DNA of 64,000 nt from Ascidiimonas sp046199005. GTDB taxonomy: Bacteria > Bacteroidota > Bacteroidia > Flavobacteriales > Flavobacteriaceae. Within the stretch, counting starts at the first letter, position 1. Each line of letters starts with the position of its first letter. Under the pieces are notes generated by a model. It had not been told where the DNA came from, searched no databases, and worked only from the letters and a program-made list of their open reading frames with translations. Location of the stretch: positions 3,844,001 to 3,908,000 of the forward strand of contig CP176050.1 of the NCBI GenBank assembly GCA_046199005.1. The letters run 5' to 3'. A program made the translations under genes and the position numbers. Positions 36,335 to 46,462 of this stretch are shown in pieces.

Positions 36335-39300
36335 GATAGGTTTCATTCTGGGAATAGTACTCTTTTTTGCGTGTAGCAAAAATGAAGGAGAACTTTTTGT
36401 AAATCCGGATCCTGAAGAAACAGGAATCGATTTCGTGAATACGATCACCGAAACCGACGACCTTAATATTCTGGACTACCTCTACTTTTATAATGGTGGG
36501 GGGGTTGCTGTGGGGGATATTAATGGAGATAGCCTTCCGGATATCTTTTTCTCAGGCAATCAAGTTAAAAACAGGCTCTACCTTAATAAAGGAGCACTTA
36601 TTTTTGAAGACATCACAGAAAAAGCTGGGGTGGCGGGTAACAGCACCTGGAATACAGGAGCCGTCATGGGAGATGTGAATGGTGACGGACTTTTAGATAT
36701 TTATGTTTGCGCCGTTGTAGGGATTAACGGATTTAATGGTTTTAATGAACTGTATATTAATAACGGAGACAACACCTTTACAGAAAGTGCTGCTAAATTC
36801 GGGCTTGATTTTGACTCTTACAGTTCTTCTGTTGCTTTTTTAGACTATGATAAAGATGGTGACCTTGACATCTACTTACTTAACCATGCCGTTCACACCC
36901 AGGAATCTTTTGGTAAATCAAGTCTGAGAAATAAGCGTATTTATGAAACAGGAGATAAACTACTTCGAAATGACGGGGAAAAATTTACCGATGTAAGCGA
37001 AGAAGCAGGTATTTATGGTGGTGTGAATGGTTACGGACTTGGCATTTCTATTGCCGATTTCAATCAGGATGGGTGGCCGGATATCTATGTTGGTAACGAT
37101 TTTCATGAAGATGATTATTACTACGTCAATAATGGTGATGGCACGTTTACCGAAAGTGTGAAGGATGCTTTTGGCCATATAAGTCGCTTCTCGATGGGAA
37201 GCGATGTGGCAGACATAAACGCCGATGGTTGGCCTGATCTGATCTCTCTTGATATGCTTCCGGAAGATGAACTTGTATTGAAATCTTCTGAGGGAGATGA
37301 TAATCCTCAAGTCCATAAACTTCGAACACAAAATTATGGTTACCACTATCAGTATACGAGAAATATGCTTCAGCTCAACAGAAATGGCAATCATTTTCAG
37401 GAAACGGCTTTGATGAGTGGAATAGCGGCGACCGATTGGAGCTGGAGTGCTCTTTTTGGGGATTACAATCAGGACGGTCAACAGGATCTATTTGTATCTA
37501 ACGGAATCCCCAAACGTCCTAATAATTTAGACTATATCAAATTTGTTTCCAGCCAGCAAATCCAAAAAAAAATAAGCAACACAAAATTAATAGATCAAAA
37601 AGCGTTGGAGCTCATGCCCTCGGGAGCTGTTCACAACTACATTTTTGAAGGAAAAAAAGGCATCAGATTTGAAGATCGCTCTCGGCAATGGATTTCAAAC
37701 GATACACTAATCTCAGGAGCAAGCGCCTATGCCGATCTTGACAATGATGGTGATTTAGACCTCATCACGAATAACATCAATCAGCCTGCCACACTTTATA
37801 TCAATAAAACAGATCAAAAAAATAATTACCTGAAAATTAGCTTTGCCTGTAAAAATCCAAATGCATTCGGTGTTGGCACTAAAGTCTTTTCATGGCATGA
37901 GGGAAATTTACAATATAAAGAACTGTATCCTGTAAGGGGATTTCAGGCGTCTTCAGAACCTATTGTTCACTTTGGATATGGTAATTCGAATAAGATTGAC
38001 TCCCTGAAAGTGATCTGGCCAGATAATAGTTATCAGGTTTTAAAAGAAATTAATGTGAATCAGCATATTAGAATTAAGCCTGAAAATACAAAGCAATTTG
38101 ATTACAAGTCTCTAAGGCCTAAAAAGGCATCACTATTCACAAAAATGAATGATAGTCTGGGAATTGATTTCGTGCATGCCGAAGATAATTATCTCGATTT
38201 CAACAGGCAAAAACTCATTCCTTATCAGATCTCAGATCGCGGTCCTGCAGTCGCTGTAGGCGATCTTACGAATGATGGCAAAGAAGATATTTTCTTCGGA
38301 GGCTCTAAATACAAAGCTTCTGTTCTACTTGTTCAGACCGATTCCGGTTTTGTTAGAAAACGTTATCCTGATATTGTGAATGATTCACTTATTGAAGAAA
38401 CCGCCGCTGCTATTGCAGACTTAAATAATGATGGAAAAAATGACCTTTTCATAGGTTCTGGAGGCGCAGATTTTTATGCAAAAATGAAGCCTCTGCTCGA
38501 TAGTTATTACATTCAAAGTGATACAGCATTTGTAAAACACACGCTACCCGAGTACTTCGAAAATGCATCAGTCATAAGGGCTCACGACTATGACAATGAC
38601 GGTGACATTGATCTTTTTGTAGGTAATCGGGCTGTTTCCAATGATTTTGGAAATACACCCACCTCCTATTTGCTTGAAAATGTTAAGGGTCAATTGACAC
38701 CTGTTCAAAACAAAGAACTTCAAAATATTGGTATGGTTACCGATGCGATTTGGGATGATTTTTCTGGAGACGGCATCAAAGATCTCATTATTGTGGGGGA
38801 ATGGATGCAGCCAGAGTTTTTCTGGAATAATAATGGTAAGCTTCAGAAAACCTTTATGGGCATCGATAACCTGAATGGTTTATGGCAAGCGATTATTCCC
38901 TATGACGTAGACGGAGATGGTGATATAGACTATGTACTCGGAAACTGGGGAACTAATACCAAATTCAATGCTTCCGAAGAACATCCCATGCAAATGTACT
39001 ATGGAGATTTTGATGATAATGATAAAACAGAAACGCTGATCTCAACGTACAAAAACGGAGACTACTATCCGCTGGCAGGGCTTGATGAATTATCAGAACA
39101 GATGAGCAGCCTTATGCGTAAAAAATTTAATTCCTATAAGGATTTTGCTGGAAAAAGCACTTATGAGGTTTTTGACAAGAACATTTTAAAGAAAGGGAGG
39201 ATACTGGAAGTTCATAATCTTAAAAGTGGTTATTTAGAAAGTAACAATGCTAAATTCCAATTTATTCCTTTCCCTGATGAACTTCAAGTGGCACCTATAA

Positions 39301-39587
39301 ATGCTTATGTGCGTTTTGACTTCGATGGTGATGGAAAAGAGGAACTGCTGGCCGGTGGCAACTATTTTGGAGTAAAGCCGTTTCACGGACGCTTGGATGC
39401 ATTTCCAGGAGCCCTTATAAAGGATAAAGAAAATATCATTTCAGGCGATTTACTTGGTTTAGATTTTATGAGCAAGGCAATCAGAAACTTACAACTTATT
39501 CATATAAATAAACATCCGTACTTGCTGGTCACTGTTAACAACGGGGCCGCGCAAGTTTATAAATTAAATAAACACAAAATTGATTAA
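36324..39587 (+). CDS. FG-GAP/ASPIC-UnbV repeat lipoprotein 3
   Basis: A 1087-aa third paralogue. The ATG at 36324 is chosen because it gives a compact lipoprotein signal (MKNKIGFILGIVLFFAC) and overlaps the previous gene by 11 bp; an upstream start at 36264 would bury the signal. The propeller repeats have DINGDSLPDIF, DVNGDGLLDIY and DYDKDGDLDIY. The ASPIC/UnbV domain (NAFGVGTKV; SLKVIWPDN) and the second propeller (DLNNDGKNDLFIGSGG; DYDNDGDIDLF) follow. The downstream haloperoxidase-like lipoprotein starts 10 bp after the stop. Confidence 0.88.
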   Translation: MKNKIGFILGIVLFFACSKNEGELFVNPDPEETGIDFVNTITETDDLNILDYLYFYNGGGVAVGDINGDSLPDIFFSGNQVKNRLYLNKGALIFEDITEKAGVAGNSTWNTGAVMGDVNGDGLLDIYVCAVVGINGFNGFNELYINNGDNTFTESAAKFGLDFDSYSSSVAFLDYDKDGDLDIYLLNHAVHTQESFGKSSLRNKRIYETGDKLLRNDGEKFTDVSEEAGIYGGVNGYGLGISIADFNQDGWPDIYVGNDFHEDDYYYVNNGDGTFTESVKDAFGHISRFSMGSDVADINADGWPDLISLDMLPEDELVLKSSEGDDNPQVHKLRTQNYGYHYQYTRNMLQLNRNGNHFQETALMSGIAATDWSWSALFGDYNQDGQQDLFVSNGIPKRPNNLDYIKFVSSQQIQKKISNTKLIDQKALELMPSGAVHNYIFEGKKGIRFEDRSRQWISNDTLISGASAYADLDNDGDLDLITNNINQPATLYINKTDQKNNYLKISFACKNPNAFGVGTKVFSWHEGNLQYKELYPVRGFQASSEPIVHFGYGNSNKIDSLKVIWPDNSYQVLKEINVNQHIRIKPENTKQFDYKSLRPKKASLFTKMNDSLGIDFVHAEDNYLDFNRQKLIPYQISDRGPAVAVGDLTNDGKEDIFFGGSKYKASVLLVQTDSGFVRKRYPDIVNDSLIEETAAAIADLNNDGKNDLFIGSGGADFYAKMKPLLDSYYIQSDTAFVKHTLPEYFENASVIRAHDYDNDGDIDLFVGNRAVSNDFGNTPTSYLLENVKGQLTPVQNKELQNIGMVTDAIWDDFSGDGIKDLIIVGEWMQPEFFWNNNGKLQKTFMGIDNLNGLWQAIIPYDVDGDGDIDYVLGNWGTNTKFNASEEHPMQMYYGDFDDNDKTETLISTYKNGDYYPLAGLDELSEQMSSLMRKKFNSYKDFAGKSTYEVFDKNILKKGRILEVHNLKSGYLESNNAKFQFIPFPDELQVAPINAYVRFDFDGDGKEELLAGGNYFGVKPFHGRLDAFPGALIKDKENIISGDLLGLDFMSKAIRNLQLIHINKHPYLLVTVNNGAAQVYKLNKHKID

Positions 39588-39597
39588 CAGATTGACA

Positions 39598-40953
39598 ATG
39601 AAGAAGATAATTAAATCAGGATTTTACAGCGTTGCGATTTTACTATTATTCGCATCCTGTACTAAAAAAGAACCCATTGAAGTCACTGCTCAGGATTTTC
39701 ATAATGCAATAGATAAAGTGACCGACATTATGGTTCATGATATTTTCTCCCCTCCGGTAGCGAGTCGTATTTATGTCTATCCCAATATCGCAGCCTATGA
39801 GATCATGGCAGCCGAAAGCGATGAATACCAATCACTTGCAGGACAGTTATCCGGATTAGAATCTGTAACAAATGCAGACACAACTCAGGTGAATTTCAGG
39901 CTCGCAGCTCTTATTGCTCATATGGATGTAAGCAAAAGTCTTATTTTCTCCGAAGAAAAGATGAAAAGCTATGCGGATAGTCTTTATGCAATATGGCAAA
40001 AACAAAATTTGAAAGAGTTTGAAGCCTCCAAAGCATATGGTCTCAAAGTAGCCGCAGCTATCAAAGAATGGTACAATAAGGATAACTACAAACAAACCCG
40101 AACTATGCCTAAATTCACAGTAGATACCGACGAACCTTCCCGATGGCAGCCTACTCCACCAGCTTATATGGATGGCATTGAACCTCACTGGAATAAAATC
40201 AGAACTTTGGTCATTGATGCTCCCGATCAATTTAAACCTGTCCCTCCGCCACCTTTCTCGATGGAACCGTCCAGCGATTTTTATAAAGAGTTGAAAGAAG
40301 TATACGATATCAGCCAACAAATTACTGCCAAAGGAGATGATTCAGAAGAAGTCGCCATTGCTAAATTCTGGGACTGTAATCCTTATGTTTCGGTAACGCG
40401 AGGGCATCTTATGTTTGCCACCAAGAAAATTACACCCGGAGCACACTGGATAGGTATTTGTAAGATCGCATGTAAAAAAACAGATGCAGACGTGGACAAA
40501 ACTATTTTTGCATACACCAAAACCTCTATTGCCATCGCAGATGCCTTTATAAGTTGCTGGGATGAGAAATACAGAAGTAATCTTATAAGACCCGAAACAT
40601 TAATTAATGAACACATAGACGAAGAGTGGAAACCTATTTTACAAACGCCTCCTTTCCCCGAATATACCAGCGGACATTCTGTAGTTTCAGGGGCCGCTTC
40701 GGAAGCACTTACGCAGATTTTTGGAGAAAACTTCTCTTTTGATGATAATACCGAAGAGCGTTATGGCCTGGGTATACGTTCGTTTGATTCTTTTAGGCAA
40801 GCCGCAGACGAAGCAGCCATAAGCAGAATGTATGGTGGAATACATTATCGGGCAGCGGTAGAAGTAGGGGTCAAACAAGGACGGGATCTGGGTAACTTTA
40901 TCAATAACAAACTAACTATGAAAAACAACCAAAAACTGGCTTCAAACAATTAA
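39598..40953 (+). CDS. Vanadium-dependent haloperoxidase/PAP2-type lipoprotein
   Basis: A 451-aa lipoprotein from the ATG at 39598 (lipobox FASC, cysteine 21). The PAP2/vanadium-haloperoxidase core includes P-E-Y-T-S-G-H with H360 and the second histidine motif GIHYRAAVEVG with H416, which are the acid/base and metal- or phosphate-binding residues of this superfamily. Vanadium haloperoxidases and PAP2 phosphatases share this fold, so halide oxidation versus phosphatase activity cannot be decided here. In Bacteroidota such genes commonly accompany FG-GAP/ASPIC lipoproteins, as here. Confidence 0.85.
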   Translation: MKKIIKSGFYSVAILLLFASCTKKEPIEVTAQDFHNAIDKVTDIMVHDIFSPPVASRIYVYPNIAAYEIMAAESDEYQSLAGQLSGLESVTNADTTQVNFRLAALIAHMDVSKSLIFSEEKMKSYADSLYAIWQKQNLKEFEASKAYGLKVAAAIKEWYNKDNYKQTRTMPKFTVDTDEPSRWQPTPPAYMDGIEPHWNKIRTLVIDAPDQFKPVPPPPFSMEPSSDFYKELKEVYDISQQITAKGDDSEEVAIAKFWDCNPYVSVTRGHLMFATKKITPGAHWIGICKIACKKTDADVDKTIFAYTKTSIAIADAFISCWDEKYRSNLIRPETLINEHIDEEWKPILQTPPFPEYTSGHSVVSGAASEALTQIFGENFSFDDNTEERYGLGIRSFDSFRQAADEAAISRMYGGIHYRAAVEVGVKQGRDLGNFINNKLTMKNNQKLASNN

Positions 40954-40957
40954 TTCT

Positions 40958-41848
40958 ATGAAAAAAATTGCTTTTTTTATTTTGGGCATTGCCGTACTGG
41001 CAACAATATGGTATTTATTCATCAAAAGTTATGACTACAGAGTATCCTTCGAGATGAAAACATCGCCCGGCTCAGTCCACGAGGAAATACTAGATTTTGC
41101 CTTGCTCAACATTAATCTCAGCAATAAACGTTCGGTCGCTTTTGAAACCGTGTCTCAGGAACTTGTACTAAATGATTCTATTATCAATTTAGATTGGAAA
41201 ATAGAGCCCATAAATGATTCTGTCTCGAAAGTTATCGTAGATCTTACAGATGAAAAACACTCATTAGCAAACCGCCTTTCTGTACCTTTTTCTAAAAGCC
41301 CTATTGAAAAGATCGCAAGACGCATTCTCATTCCTTTTAAATATGCTTTTGACCAGAAACTTACAGGCTTCCGGGTCGAGATCGTAGGGGAAGAAAGCTC
41401 AGAAGAGGTTTTTTGTGCCTGTATTCCTCTTCAGAGTACTCAGAAGGCAAAAGCATATACTATGATGTCTAACAATTTTGTGGTCGACAATTTCTTAAAT
41501 GAAAACGGCATGAAAATAACAGGATATCCTTTTCTTAAAATCAATAAGTGGCTGGTGGACAGAAAAGGGATTGAATTTGATTTTTGCTTTCCAACCCAAA
41601 AGAAAGACTCCTTACCGGAAAGTCCTTTGGTTACTTTTAAGACCATTCCTGCTCAAAAATCAATTAAAGCAGTATATTATGGTAATTATAAATCTTCAGA
41701 TAAAGCGTGGTACGCACTTTACGATCACGCTAGAAGAAATAACTTAGACATAAAATTACAGCCCAGAGAAGTGTTTTTAAACAACCCTAACTCTGGGGGA
41801 GATGATAAAAAATGGAGGGCAGAAGTGTTTATGCCTTTAGAAAATTAA
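40958..41848 (+). CDS. Membrane-anchored protein with GyrI-like effector-binding domain
   Basis: A 296-aa protein with one N-terminal membrane segment (about 4-22) and no lipobox. Residues about 25-150 resemble an SRPBCC-like polyketide-cyclase fold by layout. Residues about 220-296 fit a GyrI-like/AraC effector-binding domain (AVYYGNYKSSDKAWYALYDHA; ending KWRAEVFMPLE). It starts 4 bp after the haloperoxidase-like gene, so it belongs to the same operon. The ligand is unknown. Confidence 0.7.
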   Translation: MKKIAFFILGIAVLATIWYLFIKSYDYRVSFEMKTSPGSVHEEILDFALLNINLSNKRSVAFETVSQELVLNDSIINLDWKIEPINDSVSKVIVDLTDEKHSLANRLSVPFSKSPIEKIARRILIPFKYAFDQKLTGFRVEIVGEESSEEVFCACIPLQSTQKAKAYTMMSNNFVVDNFLNENGMKITGYPFLKINKWLVDRKGIEFDFCFPTQKKDSLPESPLVTFKTIPAQKSIKAVYYGNYKSSDKAWYALYDHARRNNLDIKLQPREVFLNNPNSGGDDKKWRAEVFMPLEN

Positions 41849-41851
41849 GAG

Positions 41852-42709
41852 ATGAAGAAATCAGCTTTTGTGTTATTCTTGTTACTATCCAGTTGTTACA
41901 ATTACGGCCAGTTAGAATATGTAACTGAGCTTCCTAAAGCTCTGAAAGAAAATTCCGGACTTGAGATCCTTCCGCAAAGCGACCTCTTTTGGTTTATTGC
42001 AGACGGAGGAAACAAAGACCACCTATACGGCATTGATTTAAAAGGAGATATAATAAAAGATATCAATATCAAAGGAGCAAAAAACCAGGATTGGGAAGAT
42101 CTCGCAGCCGATGAAGCAGGAAACATTTTTATTGGTGATTTTGGAAATAATAACAATGAGCGTGAAGATCTTGTTATCTATCGGATTCCGAATCCTGTCG
42201 GACTAAAAAAAGAAGACCTTGATGCTGAGGAGATCAACTTTTGGTATCCGGAGCAAAAAGAATTTCCGCCTGACGATGAGGATTTTGTATATGATGCGGA
42301 GGCTTTCTTCTTCTTCGATGGGCATCTCTATATTTTTACAAAAAATCGCACCTATCCTTTTGATGGAAGAACACTGCTTTACAAAGTACCTGCAATAAAA
42401 GGAGAACATAAGGCAATATTGCTTGGAGAGACGGTGCTATGCAAAGAAATTGAGAGTTGCATGGTTACTGCCGCCGATATTTCACCCGATAGAACAAAAG
42501 TTGTACTCTTATCTCACGATCGTATCTGGCTTCTTCAAAACTTTAAAGAAGATGATTTTTTTGGCGGCCAGGTAAAAGAGATTCCGTTAGGGCACTATTC
42601 TCAAAAAGAATCTATAAGCTTTAAAACCAACGAATTGGTCTACATCTCTGACGAAAAAACAGGACCAACAGGCAAAAACCTGTATTCTTTTGATATTAGC
42701 AAATTCTAA
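41852..42709 (+). CDS. Secreted beta-propeller-like protein (SdiA-regulated/NHL-like)
   Basis: A 285-aa exported protein, 3 bp after the previous gene. The signal region MKKSAFVLFLLLSSC could be cleaved as a lipoprotein (C15) or after YNYGQ. Repeating beta-strand blades include ENSGLEILPQSDLFWFIADGG, DWEDLAADEAGNIFIGDFGNNNN, FVYDAEAFFFFDGHLYIFTKN and YISDEKTGPTGKNLYSF. This resembles SdiA-regulated/NHL-type propellers. No catalytic site is evident. It overlaps the convergent metallophosphatase gene by 4 bp. Confidence 0.65.
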   Translation: MKKSAFVLFLLLSSCYNYGQLEYVTELPKALKENSGLEILPQSDLFWFIADGGNKDHLYGIDLKGDIIKDINIKGAKNQDWEDLAADEAGNIFIGDFGNNNNEREDLVIYRIPNPVGLKKEDLDAEEINFWYPEQKEFPPDDEDFVYDAEAFFFFDGHLYIFTKNRTYPFDGRTLLYKVPAIKGEHKAILLGETVLCKEIESCMVTAADISPDRTKVVLLSHDRIWLLQNFKEDDFFGGQVKEIPLGHYSQKESISFKTNELVYISDEKTGPTGKNLYSFDISKF

Positions 42710-45700
42710 AAATCAAGACCGAACCCAAGAGTAAATCGCAAGCCATCATCGGAGGAGAACAGCGCAAAATCACCATTGATCACATTTGATGAACTTATGA
42801 TCACGCCTCCACCAAATGATTGTTGCCAGGCACTGTTAGGATCGTTATCTGCCCATACCCTTCCATAATCATAACCACCATATAGCGTAAATTGAAGCGG
42901 CAGGACAGCTGTCTTGAACTTATCAAATCGATATCTTAGATCTCCGTTGAATACCAAACTGCTATTTCCAGCAAATCGCTCATTTCTAAAGCCTCTTAAG
43001 CCTGTATTTCCACCCAATGCAGCTGCCTGATAAAACTCAAAATCGTCACCAAAGTTTATTTGCGTACTTGCCGATGTTTTAAGCACCACTTTTTTATCTT
43101 CGGTTATTCGATTATAAAAACTAATACCCGACCTCAAAAAGGTAAATCCACGATCAGTTTCCTCCAGATTCATGGTATAACCTGTTCGCAGATCGAATCT
43201 TAACCCTCTACTGGGGTTTATTTTTATATCATAACTTTCAAATGTATATCCCAGTTCGGCAGTACCAAAGAACTTACGGTCAAAAAAACCATCAATGCCC
43301 GAAAATGCATTGATAAATCTGCCAGGAGTATTGTCGATCTCTATTCCCTGAACCCTAAAAGTCCCACTGAAATCACTCCCGTAATTAGACCTTCTTATGA
43401 ATCCAAAATACCCCATCCATTCGCTTAGTTTTACCCGGTTAAAATCAAATTCCAGATCGTCATCGAAGTTCGGAGTGTCACTACCAAAACCAAAAAAGTT
43501 ACGAGCAAAGTTCGCACTGGTAAACTTAGCTCCGAAGGTCAGGTTTACGGCACTAAAAATATTGGCAGATTCTCCATCGTATAAAAATTCAAATCCGCTT
43601 GTGGCAAAGTAATAATTGAGTGCAAAAGAGTGTTTGTTTGAAAAAGGGTTACGTTCAAAACCATACTTGGTAGCTGTATAACGCATTCCGATCTTAATAC
43701 CATCATCGGGATTGAAACCCAAGCCCGGTAAAATCGTAGATGCTTTATACTTATCCTTTTTGTAATCAAAAATATTTACCCCATAAAGATCTGTAAAATG
43801 AAAATCGGCGCCTCCTTTCTCTTCTACGGTATTCTTTTTTGTTTTATGATCATACACATGAATTTTTCGGCCGCTTTTTATTTTGTAGACATCATTATTC
43901 TGACCTCCAATTAATCTTACAAGAATAGGGTCTTCTGCCTTTCCGGTCACTTCAAAAACATCGTCATCATCAAGACCATAGATCCATATTTCACCAGATT
44001 CTTTCTTATCGAAAGTCTTGTCTACCATCAAATCTGCTTTCTCACCCCCTTTTATACGATACATACGAACCCGTGTAAGTCCTTTGCCAACACGTTCTAC
44101 CAAAATATAATCATCTTTATCCGTACCAGTAAGTACAGAAAGCTCATGTAACACCTTGTAATATCTTTTAGCAATATCTTCAAGGTTACCACGTCTTGCC
44201 TTAAGTTTCGCAATAATGTCACGCATAGTTTCATCCTTTACTTCTTCGGGCATTTCGGCAAAGGCGTTTTCGATCACTTCATCGGTTAATTGATCCTGAA
44301 TATACTTTGCTTCTGCAATCCAATCTTCCTTTCCTGTGTTTTCCAGCAAGGTTCTATCAAGCGGAAGCGGTTCAAAGTTGAACCACTCTAATTTTTCAAG
44401 ATTATCATCATATACTTGTATCAAATTTGCGGAAGACATAAAACTTCGTATGGTATTGAGAAAAAATCCGTCAAATTTTGAGAATACCTGATCACGGTCT
44501 CGGGGTATCGGTCTGAAAATACGATTTCCTTCTTTGTCTTCAAATTCAGACCATCGCCATTGGTCAGAATGACGGTCCCAATCTCCCAAAAGCATATCAA
44601 ACAGACGTGCTCTTATATAAGATCTTTCGTCTAGCTGGTACTTCTCGTCTTCCCTTAGTTTTTTATAGAGATCCTCCATGCTTTCTATATCTTTCGGAGC
44701 TCCAAAACTTTCCAGGTTTTCAAATTCTTCCATGGGGCGCTCCTCGATCATATAGAGTTCATCTCCGTACTCATTATTATAAACGCCGAGTGCTTCTTGT
44801 TTGGGTACGTAAAATAATTGAGGATTCGTGTGATATACGCCAATAGCATCTGCCATATCAGGGATAACGAATGGCGCATAGGGATGCGAAGCCGTGTAAA
44901 AATCAAGCAGAAGATCTTCTGGAAGTGTATTGTCAAAATCGTTTTCACTTGCTACTCCTAGCCCTTTAGATTGCAAAAACTGTAATGCGCTCTTCTTTAA
45001 CGCGCGCATATTGAATTCTCTTCCATCTTTATCGACCAAGCGAAGACTTTTGGTTTGGTTACCCCCACCTTTTCGCATCGGTGTAAGACCACCATAAAGT
45101 GTATCTAAAACAGCTACCCTTGCAGTTACCTCTCTACCGTATAACTCACGATAATGTTCTCCCCAAAAATTGCTGAAAGACTTGCTTTTTTCAGTACGTT
45201 CTTTCTCATAGATCGAGGCTTTTACTGTTTGAGGGAAACTTTGTTGAAGGTTCTCCGGGATTTTCGTTTCTGGTGCCGGATGTACTTCTGTTTCAAAAAG
45301 CAATCTATTAGCCCCCTCTGAATCTGATGCATAGTAACGAACCCATGAAGAACCATCTTCAAATACATCTAATACCGCAAATCCTTGTCCGCCATAAGTG
45401 AAAAGTGCATCTCCGGTAAGTTTGGTAGCTGAATTTTTAGACCCTGAACCAGATACTATCTGTGGCGTGTCTCCTTGCTTGTTGTATTGAAGCGAGTGCT
45501 CATGTCCGGAGGTAAAGATAATACGATCGGAGTCTAACGCAAGGGTCAGTAAGTTCTTTGCCAGCTCGTTATAGCGTTCATTAATTCTATCCTGAATCGA
45601 TACCCCACCAGACTTTCGAATATGTGTTATAATGGTCGCCAAACCTGGTAGTGGTATTTTACTCTGAAATGGAAAAATATGCTTTTCAAAAGCAAAAGCG

Positions 45701-46404
45701 CCACCATGCGGTCCATGTGTCATTAAAGGATGGTGTAAAGCAAAAACGATGGTTTTGTTCTGGCTTTTCTTGATCAATCCTTTAATTTCCTCAAATAATT
45801 TCTTTCTTGATTTAATTTCTGGGCAATTATCATTGATCCCCGGGTGATCATTCCAATTTTCAAGATACCACTGTGAATCGAGTATAATAAGTTTTATATT
45901 GTCACTAATGTCGATGTCGGTAAGACCACAGCCTTTTTCAGGCAATAAAATATCCTTTTTGTCCAGTTTTTCTTCTAAATAATCGCCCTGACGCTTCAGG
46001 CTTTTTAATCCGTCATCGTACCAATCATGATTTCCCGGTATGAAAATAACTTCGCCTTTGTAATTTTTCAAGGTTGCGACTTGTGCATCCAGCTTATGTG
46101 CTGCGAGAGCTCTGTCATCTGATTTTTTTGAAGGCATTCCCGCCGGATAAATATTATCTCCTAGAAAAATGGCAGTGCTTTCTGAAGAAGCCGTATCTAA
46201 AACTTTCTTGAAGCCCAGAAGCGCTGGTGTTGACGCTCCTTCTTCTGCACCACCTGCATCTCCCACCAGATAGAAAGTTTTTTCGATTTTTTTATGATTA
46301 GGATAAGTCCCGGAAGGACGTTCATTCTCATATTGAGGCTGATACGTAGCACACGAACCTATCAAGAAAATCAATACAAAGTAAATAATGTAATTTTTAT
46401 ACAT
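42706..46404 (-). CDS. Metallophosphatase fused to an outer-membrane beta-barrel
   Basis: A 1232-aa lipoprotein (lipobox IGSC, cysteine 18). Residues about 40-330 are a calcineurin-like phosphoesterase with GDAGG, GDNIYP, GNHDWYDDG, LHHPLMTHG and SGHEHS metal-binding motifs. A middle region (about 400-800) includes PRDRDQVFSKFDG and DDDVFEVTG and has no family I can name. Residues about 880-1232 form a surface-antigen/BamA-type barrel (GGNTGLRGFRNERFAGN; GGYDYGRVW) ending in F. The phosphatase domain would therefore be fixed to the outer membrane, on either face. Such fusions are recurrent in Flavobacteriia. Confidence 0.85.
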   Translation of the reverse strand: MYKNYIIYFVLIFLIGSCATYQPQYENERPSGTYPNHKKIEKTFYLVGDAGGAEEGASTPALLGFKKVLDTASSESTAIFLGDNIYPAGMPSKKSDDRALAAHKLDAQVATLKNYKGEVIFIPGNHDWYDDGLKSLKRQGDYLEEKLDKKDILLPEKGCGLTDIDISDNIKLIILDSQWYLENWNDHPGINDNCPEIKSRKKLFEEIKGLIKKSQNKTIVFALHHPLMTHGPHGGAFAFEKHIFPFQSKIPLPGLATIITHIRKSGGVSIQDRINERYNELAKNLLTLALDSDRIIFTSGHEHSLQYNKQGDTPQIVSGSGSKNSATKLTGDALFTYGGQGFAVLDVFEDGSSWVRYYASDSEGANRLLFETEVHPAPETKIPENLQQSFPQTVKASIYEKERTEKSKSFSNFWGEHYRELYGREVTARVAVLDTLYGGLTPMRKGGGNQTKSLRLVDKDGREFNMRALKKSALQFLQSKGLGVASENDFDNTLPEDLLLDFYTASHPYAPFVIPDMADAIGVYHTNPQLFYVPKQEALGVYNNEYGDELYMIEERPMEEFENLESFGAPKDIESMEDLYKKLREDEKYQLDERSYIRARLFDMLLGDWDRHSDQWRWSEFEDKEGNRIFRPIPRDRDQVFSKFDGFFLNTIRSFMSSANLIQVYDDNLEKLEWFNFEPLPLDRTLLENTGKEDWIAEAKYIQDQLTDEVIENAFAEMPEEVKDETMRDIIAKLKARRGNLEDIAKRYYKVLHELSVLTGTDKDDYILVERVGKGLTRVRMYRIKGGEKADLMVDKTFDKKESGEIWIYGLDDDDVFEVTGKAEDPILVRLIGGQNNDVYKIKSGRKIHVYDHKTKKNTVEEKGGADFHFTDLYGVNIFDYKKDKYKASTILPGLGFNPDDGIKIGMRYTATKYGFERNPFSNKHSFALNYYFATSGFEFLYDGESANIFSAVNLTFGAKFTSANFARNFFGFGSDTPNFDDDLEFDFNRVKLSEWMGYFGFIRRSNYGSDFSGTFRVQGIEIDNTPGRFINAFSGIDGFFDRKFFGTAELGYTFESYDIKINPSRGLRFDLRTGYTMNLEETDRGFTFLRSGISFYNRITEDKKVVLKTSASTQINFGDDFEFYQAAALGGNTGLRGFRNERFAGNSSLVFNGDLRYRFDKFKTAVLPLQFTLYGGYDYGRVWADNDPNSAWQQSFGGGVIISSSNVINGDFALFSSDDGLRFTLGFGLDF

Positions 46405-46462
46405 ACTGGAAATCTAATGAATTTTAAATTTTTGTACTTTGCGTAGACTTAAAAATGCATGT

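Noticed and set aside
36960..37481. 173-codon open frame on the minus strand
   Set aside because: It is antisense to the propeller repeats of FG-GAP lipoprotein 3. The Ile-rich translation is the complement of GAT/AAT codons.
29860..39400. Repeated GATnnnAAnGATGG motifs resembling tandem DNA repeats
   Set aside because: They encode the Ca-binding loops of FG-GAP repeats at irregular spacing, so they are protein-level repeats and not a CRISPR or satellite array.
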